64,000 nt of DNA, from positions 2,091,001 through 2,155,000 of the forward strand of contig OY987233.1 of the NCBI GenBank assembly GCA_963920705.1, in the 5' to 3' direction. This document shows, in pieces, positions 1 through 11,200 of this stretch (position 1 is its first letter; the number at the start of each line of letters is the position of its first letter). The position numbers and the translations under genes are program-made. Origin of the DNA: Odiellus spinosus (lineage: Eukaryota > Arthropoda > Arachnida > Opiliones > Phalangiidae). The notes beneath the pieces are model-generated. The model was not told where the DNA came from and did not search any database. It saw only the letters and a list, made by a program, of their open reading frames with translations.

Positions 1-1098
1 TGTTATCAGATTGTCACGTGATAAGTGTTGCAGGCCAAAATTATGTGGCACGAAATGCTCCGATAAAGCCATAATAACCGCTTTTACCGTGTTTGATACC
101 GATCTTTCAGTTAAATGAAATAAAGTTGATAACACCTTATTGGAGATACCCAATCGTAATTTCACCAATAATACTGCTAGAGCTGTCTTCGACGAACAGC
201 ATCTGATGGTACGAATAATGTCCTCAATAGTCGAATGCAACTCTAGGAACTCGTGCAGGGACAATGAAGTTAATACTTTACAGTCTTCATCACTTTGTAT
301 GAAGTTGTCAAAGCTCGGCGTCCGTAGGTCGTTAACACATTTCCTGAGGTCCTGTAATAGTTGCTCAATGTCCGTGGCAGTCATAATGGTTGATCTAGCG
401 GAAACCTGAATTCCAGCAATTATTTCGGTGGGAAGCTCTCCGTAAACGAGATGCGTGGAGCACATTCGGTTCTCCCGATGAATAAATATGGCTCTTTCCA
501 CAAATATACTTGTTCTCACTTCGGCTTTTACCCTGGTTCGTGTACTAACACTGCAAATGAAGCAAGTCTTTGGCAGGGGCCGAACACAACTGTGCTTTAT
601 GGCAATAGTATTTGATGACGTACGCTTTCGTGGTAATTGCGACGTTGATGGCTGAGGTATTGGTGACGGTGATGGATTAGATACTGTGGACTTTGTTGGT
701 TCAGGTACTGTGGACGTTGATGGCTCAGGTACTGTTGACGTTGATGGATTAGATACTTGCGTCATTTGTCTTCGTTTTTGTGGTGGAGACGATGACGTTT
801 AAGAGCCATGATCACTACTGAAGGACGATTTGCTAGCATTTAAGAACGTTTGAAACTTTCGTGACAGACCCGAGCACTTTAAACAAATCTTCGTTGTTTT
901 GCTATTAATTACAAGTGGTAATAACCCTTCACTAAAACGAAGAAAACGAGCAAAGCCAGCCTTTACGTGAGTGCCTATACCTCTACTTGTACTATTGGTA
1001 ACTTTCCGATTGCACGCGTAACATGTATTTGGAGCCATCTCCAAATTCCAAGTGACTCTCACATTGATGTTATTGATAAGGAAAGTTCTTAAGATCAT
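1..1098 (-). pseudogene. DDE/SWIM transposase, N-terminal half (copy A)
   Basis: Read right to left, the frame starts at 1098 (or the inner ATG at 1038, MAPNTCYAC), has a CxxC...CxxC zinc-binding-like N-terminus (CYAC, CLKC), meets an in-frame TAA at 799-801, and then continues in the same frame through a low-complexity Ser/Thr/Pro/Glu-rich stretch and a second cysteine motif (CFICG). It runs off the window before the catalytic core. The same TAA is present in copy B, so it predates the spread of this composite form or marks a real domain boundary. Between them is a helix-turn-helix-like segment (LTERSVSNTVKAV). Function is inferred from copy B, where the DDE core follows. Confidence 0.7.
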
Positions 1099-1127
1099 GG
1101 TTCAAACCAGATATTACAATTTTTTTA

Positions 1128-2245
1128 ATGTTTATAAAAACAGGTTTAATTATTTTTCGCCAACCTGGCTGGCAAAAAATATTAAAGACGTCTTTAATAT
1201 ATGTAGATGGCAGCTATATCAAGGTTGGAAGATCAAAGGACTATACCGTTCTTCACAAATCCTTCTGTGTGCACAAAGGCCAGCATATCCTCAAGCCAAT
1301 GTTAAGGGTAACAACTACGGGTTACATAATAGATATAATCGGACCCTACTTTGCTAATGGCCGCAATAACGACGCGCGCATTTTAAACCATTCTATCAAA
1401 AAGAGAGAAGAACTCCAGTCTTTCTTTCAAGTTGGTGACGTTGTACTGGCAGACCGCGGTTTTCGAGACTCCAACAGCGTACTGACTGAACTGGGTGTGG
1501 ATTTACAAATGCCTTCGTTCTTGTCTAAAGGCGAGAAGCAAGTAAACACGCAAGAAGTTAATCGTTCCCGACAAGTAACGTACTTCAGGTGGCCGGTTGA
1601 AGTTAGGAATGGGCATTTGCAGACGGTGTATCGTTTTTTTCAAAACCGTATACCTGTGCATATGTTACCATTAGTTCCGGAACTTCTTCAAATTGCTGCT
1701 GCGCTGTTGAACGCCTACCACCCGGAGTTACATCTTAAAGGTTCCTGGGAAGACTCCGTCGAAAAAATGCTGGCAGTCTCTACGAAAGAAAATCCTCAAT
1801 GGCAACGAATTGAGGATAGTGAATTTCAAGACTTCCCTGTACTTCGTGAAAGTGATGTACGTGAGGTGGTAATGAGCGACTTTAAAACGACACGCGCTGA
1901 ATCTTATGTGGCGTTGACTATAGAGAAATCCGGCTCTTTCAGCGTCGAAGTGTCCAAAGTTGAACATGACTTAATTCGTATACGCGTGCCTGGTCAATTT
2001 TCCACCTAGCTGTTCGCCAAGCTCTATTTCGTTATGTACCGAACGGGACAGGTGCAAATGCCATTAAAGGCTGGTATTGCAATTGCAAAGGTGGTAGTTT
2101 GACGATAGGTACTTGTGTTCACGTTAGCAGCGTAATCTGGTATCTTGGTTATCGTCGCCATGAAGATCGAGGCAGTTGGTACCAGTCAAAATTGCGTGTA
2201 GTGTGTGAAGATGCCACTGAGCTTGAACTACCAGACATACGTTAA
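1128..2245 (+). pseudogene. DDE/SWIM transposase catalytic half, inverted arm (copy A)
   Basis: The frame 1128-2009 carries the DDE core (YVDGSYIKVG, then LADRGF, then PVEVRNG), but its first 28 residues are unlike the real transposase and join the homologous part only at VDG. Relative to the minus-strand gene of copy B it lacks 45 bp in frame (after ENP, near 1796) and one C after TTTTCCACCT (near 2007), which shifts the frame. Homology continues in the shifted frame through the SWIM-like zinc motif (WYCNCKGG...CVH) to a stop at 2243-2245. It is the inverted-arm duplicate of the 3' half of the transposase and is not a complete gene. An AATAAA lies about 70 bp downstream. Confidence 0.7.
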
Positions 2246-4649
2246 ACGTAGAAAACCTTAGCGTTAAATGAATAATTTGTCCGTTTTATACAAGTGTGTT
2301 TTGTTTAATATGAAATAAAAATTAAAGATACTACTCCAGTATCTTCTAATTGGTATGATTTCACTATTTATTTTTCGAGTTTCTTATACACCAAAGACTA
2401 TTCAAGTAAGCTATATAGTCTTTGCACGGCCCCTGTAAAGGTAGCAAAAGCCTACTGCATGAATGCTTGACAAGTGGAACACTTCTACAGGCGTTTTCGA
2501 GGATTTCGAGGCATAGTAGACCAAAAATATACGAATTTCATTTTGCCGCCAGCACTATACCCGTGGCAGTTACAAAATAATTCTTTCCTAATATTTTCCT
2601 AACATAATTATGAATCTAAAATAATAACCGTTCAAGATTTTCGTGTGGGGGAAGCCTTTCATATCCGGCACGGAAGTCATAGATTCTTCCTATTCTTTAC
2701 ATTATGGAAGAAACCTTCCATTCGTTGTAATTCCCAAAATTTACAGTTGTGAGCTCGAATTTTAGCTTTAAATTATCCCCCAACTACCCTATTTTAATAA
2801 TATAATACGAATTTATCATAAAAGAGACGAAAATTTTTAACATTACGTGGACCCAGACTCTTATGGGGAGTTGCTGTTGTTCTTTAAAAATAAAGAAAAT
2901 TTGTTAGATAGATGGCGCCCTAAGCAAAAAATCAAGAAGTACATTTTTTCCAGAAAAATGGTTGGAAAGTACGTTTTTGGACGAAGTACATTCCCGAAAT
3001 CGCTAAGATTCCTCGAAAAGCCAAGTTCGACCTAAAGTTCGCTTAAAATTTCCATACCCATTAAACAACAATTTTACTATTTAAACTAAACTGTTGTATC
3101 TTTGGAGCAATAAAAAACCTCACTTGAAAGATTACCCTACCAAAGACAACTTTCACTTCACGATCCTCTACATCCTAGGGAAAATATGTCCCGTCCGGAC
3201 ATAGAAACTTAAAATAAATTTGTTAGTTGTTTTAAACCCTTGTTGGTATTTATTTTTACGCGACACGACCTCACGCCAGAATATTGTTTCAGTCCGATAT
3301 TCTGGTCACCAAACGCTCTCCCTTAAAGAACCAAACGTAAACCAGAGGAAATATCCCGAGACCAAGAATCTATTCAGGTTCCATAAGAATACGGGAGGGC
3401 CGCGATTCAATAACCATCCTCCCAAACTTTGTAGCAAATGTCGTCTGCTTCGAATCGATTTTTTCAAGTAAATCGCTCCTGCCATCTATTATTAACCCGC
3501 GCCACTAATGACCTTGACATAATATTTTGGGTATAAAAATGGAGCCGACCGAAAAAAGCTCTAAGCGTACAAATGTTGAAAACGAAATTTACGAAGACCA
3601 AAGCGACTATTGAAGAAAATATTATTTATTTAAGCAATATTAAGGAGGTAGACTTTTTACGAGAGCTAAATATATTTTAAAATGATAATTTAAAATTTTC
3701 TTTAATCCTTTATCTTCAAAATTTAAGCTGGAGGAGTTAAGCCTTTGTTCTTGAACTAGGGCAAAATAAACTTATCCAATTCGCGTAATTATTAAAGAGG
3801 AATTATTGAAAACCAATCTAGTATTAAGATCTTTCCATCCATGGTCGTTAATAAAATTATTTACACAAATACCCGCCAAGGAAAAGAAGACATCCAATTT
3901 ATTACCATTTGGGCTGATGCTCGCCTTAGTATACTCGCCATTTTAACGAAAAATAAAATGACATATTCTAACGCCAGAGTGCGTTGTGTACGCGTGTGCA
4001 TGCGAAAAGCAGACAAACTTTTGTTTACAAAGTTTGGTAGGATGGTAACAGAGGCTAAAGCTATGCTCCCATATTCTTATGGAACCTGAATGGATTCTTG
4101 CCGAGACCCATTACCAAATTCGGGAAAACCATAGACAATTTCTTCACATAGTGCCTAGACAGCAAAGCTAATACTGCGACCGAAGCTTAGCGATATAAAA
4201 TGATACAATGCTTACATATATTATGTACAAAAAATATTCTAATATTTTGGATGAGAAACATTTTTAAACGAAGTCATGCCCACGGATTACTATTCCGCCT
4301 ACCGGCCTAGGCGGCGGAGCCTACGGCGAGCGAGGCTTAGTGATATTTTCCACTATTTGACTTATGAAAACCTGTATTAGAAGCTCTTGTTTACTCCTTT
4401 TATTCGTAAAAATAATTTCAGAAGTTGACCTTATTTTAGTGGAAATTACAAATGCATAGCGAAGAATCTCTTCATAAGAGTCCATTAATTCGACGATTAG
4501 CGTATACATATTAAATGTCAATGGCTGACGCCATTTTATGTACGGGGCTAAGAAATATTTTGAGCCCTGAGGGAGAGTCATCGCGAAATTAATTTTAAAT
4601 GGTCCTTTAAATAAATTTACGTCTGCTTATGTTCTACGTAAAAATCTGA

Positions 4650-4732
4650 ACACGATTTACGTCCGACCGAAAGTGATTTACGTCGAGTTTTGCGTAAAGA
4701 AATCTTACGCCGTTTCGGTCGGATTTACGCCG
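4650..4732. repeat. Short inverted repeat (GATTTACGTCCGACCGAAA)
   Basis: GATTTACGTCCGACCGAAA near 4652 is mirrored as TTTCGGTCGGATTTACG near 4711, around a centre rich in TTTACG/CGTAAA words. This looks like a small palindromic element remnant; no flanking duplication was identified. Confidence 0.45.
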
Positions 4733-5038
4733 AGTGGGACTGAGGTTTTAGCCGTCTTTTTGGGTACGCCCAGATTAGGGTTAGCGAACTTTTGCGCGAA
4801 CAGCTTGGTGAAGCTTTTCGCGCTTCACCCTCGCTGCCCGCTTATGATCGTATATAGCGTTTGTGAGTGGAGTATTTAAATTTAGAGGATTGTTCAGAGA
4901 CACTAAAGGCATCTAGTTGCGAAATTATTATTCTAGTATATTTTTAAATCAACTGCGTATTTCTACGACGTTGGAGGTGTCCGGAACAAATATTAAATAC
5001 AGGAGGGTTCGTATCAAAAAATTTTACTAGCTTCTTTG

Positions 5039-5131
5039 GAAAGATAAAATTAACATTGAGCGTGTGCTAATCGCCAATTATTTTTTTTTAATAATGAATT
5101 AGCTTAGCACGCGCTCAAAGTTAAATTTATC
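5039..5131. repeat. Hairpin-forming palindrome, MITE-like
   Basis: GATAAAATTAACATTGAGCG at the left is matched in inverse orientation by CGCTCAAAGTTAAATTTATC at the right, with the arms continuing through GTGCTAA. The arms are about 30 bp with few mismatches around a T-rich centre. It resembles a very short palindromic MITE; family unknown. Confidence 0.55.
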
Positions 5132-5271
5132 ATTCCATACCTATTGAGTTTTTTCATCCGAAGCACCCTGTGCACTATTTCACCAATTATAAGTTCAAAT
5201 ATAGAAAAAATCGCAGGGTTGTAGCTAATTTTGTCGCTATAGACATTTTGAAAAATAAGAATATTTTATAG

Positions 5272-8200
5272 GCTGGAGCTCCAGTTCTCCGAGTACTACA
5301 CATAACAGACATTCATTTGGATCCTGACTACTCGGAAGGAGCTAACACTAAATGCAAGGCTCCCTTATGCTGTCAACGTCGCGATGGTCCTGGCCATGAT
5401 CGTTCAAGTAGTGCGGGGAAATGGGGAGACTATCACGATTGCGATACGCCACTTACAACGTTGCAAAATATGCTGAGACATATAGTAGCCAACCATAAGG
5501 TAAAAATACGTTATCAGTCCATTTTAATAATTAAAGGAATATTGGCATTTACAATCGAGAAGAACCCTAAACAACGCCCAAGAAACAACGCTTTCTCAAT
5601 TCTAAGTGATTGCCCGTTTGATGTGTCCTAATAAGGATATTTCGTAATGATGATAGGTGTTACGTCGTTTGTATCATGTTGCGTATTAACTATGATACGA
5701 CGTAATTATGATGTGATATAGGATGATTATAAAATATAAAAGCTATTAACTTAGGTTAGATGTCTTAATAATGATATGACATATTGATAGATGTCGTAAT
5801 TGTTTCTTAGGGTTAATTAAAAATGTCTTTGTCTATGGAGAACAGCCTTATCAGGTAGAAAACTGTCATAATGATAATTGAGAATTTTGTCTTCTGACCG
5901 CGAGTCCGTTTCATCGAGAATTTTCATTAGAGAGATAGATCTTTAAGAAACGCGTAGCTAAGAGGTAGAGGTTTGTTGTTTTTAATGCTCTGCAAAGACT
6001 GGTTTAACAATGCATAGCGTCTTTAAATTAGAGATAATAGAGAGAAAAAAGAGCTAGCTTGACTGATGTAATCAACTTTCTGAAGTTGATTACCATGACC
6101 GAGATAACGGTAGCCTTATGTAAGTTTGAAACACGGCGAAAAACTGAATAGGGGAACCAGTTTGGCTCCCCTCAAACTCTAACAAACGCGAAGATAAGAT
6201 TTGTAGCTTTTTACGCGCTGCAAGGATAAGGTTGAGCAATGATCTACAATGTCTAAATTAGAAAGAAATAATAAAGAAATGAAAAAAAAAAAAAGGAAGC
6301 CCCTAGGGATATTGTATGGAGTTGAACAAAAACGATACAGTATTATTATAATGAAATAATAGAGCAAGAGGCAGGAAATATAAGCAATATAATATATATA
6401 AGTATTAGTTTACTAGAGAGAAGATGGTTTCTAGCATTCTAATCATAATTATTGCACGACAGAATTTTTAGTTGTGAAGATTTTATGACAATTTATATGA
6501 TACGCCGCATATATTGGGCATTTCACATTAGCCCCAATATAGCGGTGAGATTTAAAAAAAAATTCTTAAACAGACAATAAATTTATTATTTTATAATAAA
6601 AATTAAAATTATGGGTAGAGTTTACATAAAAATTGCCAACTATATAGTTCTTATTACGTAAAATAAAATTTTTATTTATCATTGAATGTTTATTGTTGGT
6701 AACACAACATAATGCTTGAGAATTTAAAAGAGTACTAGAAAGAATATTATACGGTCCATCCCTCGAATTAGTCCCTTCTATTAGCCCGACCCCTTTGTTA
6801 TATTTTAGGTTAGGTTAGTTAATCACTCTAACTAGCCCAACCCCTTTGTTATATAGGTTAGGTTAGTTAATCACTCTAACTAGCCCGTCCCTTTCGTTAT
6901 ATTATAAGCAATGTTAGGTTCATTAATCACTCGAACTAACGCGTCCATCTTGTATTATAAGAAAGGTTAGTTAATCACTAAAATTAGCTTGTCCTTTCAA
7001 CTAGTTAATTCCTCGGGCTATCCAGTGCCTCTTGTAATTTTTTAGGTAAGGATTCGTTCATTAATCTTTCGAGCTAGCTCATCGCTACAACTGGCCCATC
7101 CCTCCCACAATATTTGTATATTCGAACGTAAGTAGATACGTAGCTCTCTATTTACTTAGTACATGTGAAGTGATTAATCTCTATATTTTATATTTTTGAA
7201 ACATAGCTTATTTCGTTTTGAGATAGTTTTAGTTTTATTAAACAACGCCATCAGGGCACTGGTTTCAATTTAAAATAATGTGGAAAGGGATGATGATATT
7301 AAAATAATTTAATTGTATTAAATATTATATTAAAACCTTATTCAAGAATAAAGTCTAAATACGTATCCTTAAATGTGAGACATAAATACATATAGAAGCC
7401 AAAATAATTTCCGAATAATTAATAAAATGAAATTTGTCTATATAGCCGATGAGACGCGTAGCTGAAAAAGAGCCACGAGCAGTGTTGCCAGATTTGAAAA
7501 ACTAAGTTATGATACTTGCTTCGCTGACGTTTCCAAGGGCAACCGGCCGAGTAACATGGAGTATTAATCTATCTCAGCTCGTCTTGCGCAATTTTGGCTT
7601 AGCCCAAAACATTTCCCACGTCCGTGCAAGGCTGAACAAGAGGGAATTTATTTCCACTTATAATTTTTATTCGTAAAATATTTAACATATGATACTTATT
7701 CGAAAATCATGGAAAATATTATACTGTATGAAAAATTATTTAAATTATGGTACAGACCTAATCAAGTTATTGAAAATTACCGTACGATATGGCACACCAT
7801 TAAAATTATAATAAATTCAAAATTTGGGGGTCGAATTATTGAAACGTAGCATAATTTTGGTACGTTTGGCAACGCTGGCCACGAGCTCCTTATACCTAAC
7901 TTTTAATAAACTTTATTTTAAAGGTTTCAATTTGAATTTCTATATTTTTTATTCTAGTGGGCGTATTATTTGAAATAATAATTTAAATGTTAACTACTAA
8001 TTTCAGATAGATTACATTATGTGGACAGGGGATGTCCCTCCACACGACATTTGGGAATCAAGTCGAGAAGAAAATTTAGCCATAGTCCAGCGAGTAAAAG
8101 AGATTTTGATAAGTTTCTTCCCAAATACGCCGATTTTCCCAGCTGTGGGTAACCACGAGTCCGTACCTGTCAATAGGTAAATCGATGCATTGGGAAAAGT

Positions 8201-11200
8201 TATAAAGTAAGATCATTCCTAAATAATTTTTGATAGTTTTCCACCACCTGAAGTAAAAGGCAAGTTCGATATATCTTGGCTATACGATAACCTCGCTAAT
8301 ATGTGGGGACATTGGCTACCCAAAAGTACAGAGTACACAATCCGAAAGTATATTGCACTCATTGTTAAATATAAAGCAAGATACAAGCATTTATTCTGGA
8401 CTTTTCAGAGGCGGATATTATTCTGTTCTGGTGAATAAAGGATTTAGAATCATATCTTTAAACTCCAATTATTGTAATGGTTTTAACTGGTGAGTTCATA
8501 CATTATATATCGGTTGTTCTGTTAAGTTGACACCAGTTGAGAGAAAAAAACCTCCCACAATACATCCTAACAATTAAGATCGTTACGAAACGTTGTAGCT
8601 CGCTTTTATAGCAAATAGATTTGAGAATATCTATGTAAAAAAGCTACGATGCGCGTATCCGTAGTTCCTTAACACCTTCGTTATTGGTTGTTACGAATTC
8701 AAATCCAAACCCTGTATTTAAATAAATGCACTGCGCGGTGATTTTAATGTGCCCATGTGTTTAACGGCTAAAATTTCATAGTAAACATATGACTGACACT
8801 GACCCTATACAGATTTTTTTAAATCCCCACTAGTATAAACCAACCCAAGTCCAGTAAGATAATTCTATTATTTGCAGAAAAATGACTTTCGTGTTAACGA
8901 GTATCGGAATAACTAATAAAAACAAGGCGTCGCGACGGAGAAAGTTTTTAATGAACGCCACTGTAACTTATCCAAAGTGTTCTCTGATTTAAAATCAAAT
9001 GATATCTAAAAAAAGCGTAAAACCGAGAAAAGGAGTAACCGTGTGACGTTTCTCTCATACGTACGCATGTGACAAGTCCCCACAATGCATGCCCGTTCAA
9101 AGTTCTTTATGAGGTCAAGTAGGCTAAAAAGTTATTTACTGAAACTACGATGACAACAAAACGGAGTAATAAATAAAATCCGAAAAATGGACTCAAGTGA
9201 GCTATAAATCGTAATGCGCTGCTTTGTACCTTTCAGTACTTTGAGCTAAAACTGATGACATGGTGACAGGGCGGGCTAGACATTGGCTTTCAATAAAACC
9301 AGCGATTTAAATTTTCCAATTCCCAAAAACAAGGAATCGCCATTTTTTATCCGAGATTATCTGTATACTTAAATTTTATAGCTAGAAATATGCAAATTCA
9401 GTTAAGGGAATTACGCAACTATATTAGCAAGTGCTTTTTAATCGATTCATTATCGTTCAAATATGCCTTATCCACCAGTAAATATTAAACAAGAAATCAA
9501 ATTAAAACTTACTCGGAAAATAGGTTTAGCTGAACTCGTGGAGATCCAGATTTTCTTCGTATTAAAGGGTCGAATGTTTTTGGAAGTCTCGCGGCTTTAT
9601 CAGCGGGCAATTCAGGAATCTAGCTAAACCTATTTCCCGGGTAAGTTTTAAATGCATTTCTAGTTTAATATTTGTTTGTAAATTTTCTATCGGTTTATTA
9701 GAGCTATTTAAACGGTAAACAAAAATCATTTGTTATTAGTTTGCATTCATCCTTTATGTTAACAATCAAAATATAGAAAATATATCATGTATTTAAGTAG
9801 ATTTTTTTTTTTTCAAAAGAAAATCACGGAGTAACATTATTCGCTAGGACAAACAGGGATTGAATTTGGGACACGGTAGACCAAATTACTAGTTGACAAC
9901 AGTTTCAAAAGTATTCGTCCATTGTTTTTTCTTTTGTTTCGAATAACTCAAAAACAGTTTATCGTAGAGATTTGAAACATGAAACTATTCCTTCAAACCA
10001 AATTGTTTATAAATGAAGGTATTTTCCAAGCACATATAAAAATTTCAGCAGATTTCCCACGCTTTCGTAAACATAAACTTTATGGGAAAATTGATTCCAT
10101 TTTCATAATCAGGGTAGTTGCTTTTTATTTTGACAGTTTTCTCGTATATTCAATAGTTTACGAGAAAATCAACTTGATTGAAAATGATAATTTCAAGGAT
10201 TTGATCTATCAGACTAAATTTACGGAGTAACGACATCTTGGAACTAAAATTATTCGTGGTTTATGGTACTTGAAAGTAGGGTGGGAACTGGGAAGAGTTG
10301 TGGCAATCAGGTTTAGAATTTGTACTAACGTGGATTTTTAATACAAAAGTTAGTACATGCAGCTGTAACTGCTAGTGGAGCTTTTGCTCTATGAAACTAA
10401 ACGAGGTCTGGGGGAACATATTCCCTTGTTTGACATCATGTTACAATAATCCCCACACAACCGTTTTGCGGAGTTGGTGAATATGTGTCCGTCCTTCTCC
10501 ACCAAAACCTTCTTGCTGTATATATTATGTGGCATAATAAGCAACTTTAGACACCAAAAACCTAGTCGAAGCGCTTTCTTTTTCTGATGGGTTTATTTTG
10601 TACGGTTTATTTTACGAATAGGTGGCTTTTGTTAAATTCAACTGATCCAGCCAATCAGCTATCCTGGCTTGTTGATGAACTCCAGCAAGCCGAATTTTCC
10701 GGAGAAAAGGTTTGAATAGCGTGAAGGAAAATAGTAAAATAACTAAGACATTAATTATTATTAAGGTTCACATAATATCGCACATACCACCAGGAAAATC
10801 GGACTGCATTCGAGTGTGGAGCAAAAATTTCAATAATATTATAAATCGGTAAAAATAAGAAATAAATCTGTGCGCGGCGATACCATGATAATTAGTAGGT
10901 TTAATCAAAATGAATTTAATTGTTGACTAATAGTTTCGAAAGTACCGTATTGGGTCAATTCTACGGGCACACGCATTTCGACGAGTTCGAGGTCGTATAC
11001 GATCATTCCTTAATACGAGCGACAAATATGGTTTACATTACCCCATCAGTTACCACGTATTTAGGAGTTAATCCGAGTTATAGAATCTTCACGGTGGACG
11101 GAGATTATCCAGAAAGCACTAGAGTTAGTTCGAAAAAGTAAAATAAATCGATTCGATGAGATTTTAATCTAGAATATTGTGTACCTCTTAGGCCATACTT

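Larger units (their letters stand above)
1..2885. mobile_element. DDE/SWIM DNA transposon, copy A (left part outside window)
   Basis: This segment aligns almost base for base with 35360-38244 at a constant offset of 35359, so it is a second copy of the element annotated at 31219-38244. It contains the N-terminal part of a transposase gene on the minus strand and an inverted partial copy of its catalytic half on the plus strand, and ends in a terminal repeat (CAGCAACTCCCCATAAG read inward). The flank beyond 2885 differs from the flank beyond 38244, so A and B are independent insertions rather than a plain segmental duplication. The left arm lies outside the window. The site of the non-LTR insertion in copy B is uninterrupted here (near 2466), which gives the empty-site sequence. 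Confidence 0.85.
2886..5271. other. Non-coding stretch upstream of acid sphingomyelinase exons
   Basis: About 2.4 kb of AT-rich sequence with no supported gene. The short open frames here (for example 3220-3471 and 3841-4089) show no recognisable domain. The missing signal-peptide and saposin-B exons of the downstream sphingomyelinase would be expected here or beyond copy A; I looked for a six-cysteine saposin pattern and did not find one. Two inverted repeats are listed separately. Confidence 0.6.

Noticed and set aside
140-409. Plus-strand 89-aa frame (and its twin at 35499-35768)
   Set aside because: It is the antisense shadow of the transposase gene, duplicated with the element.
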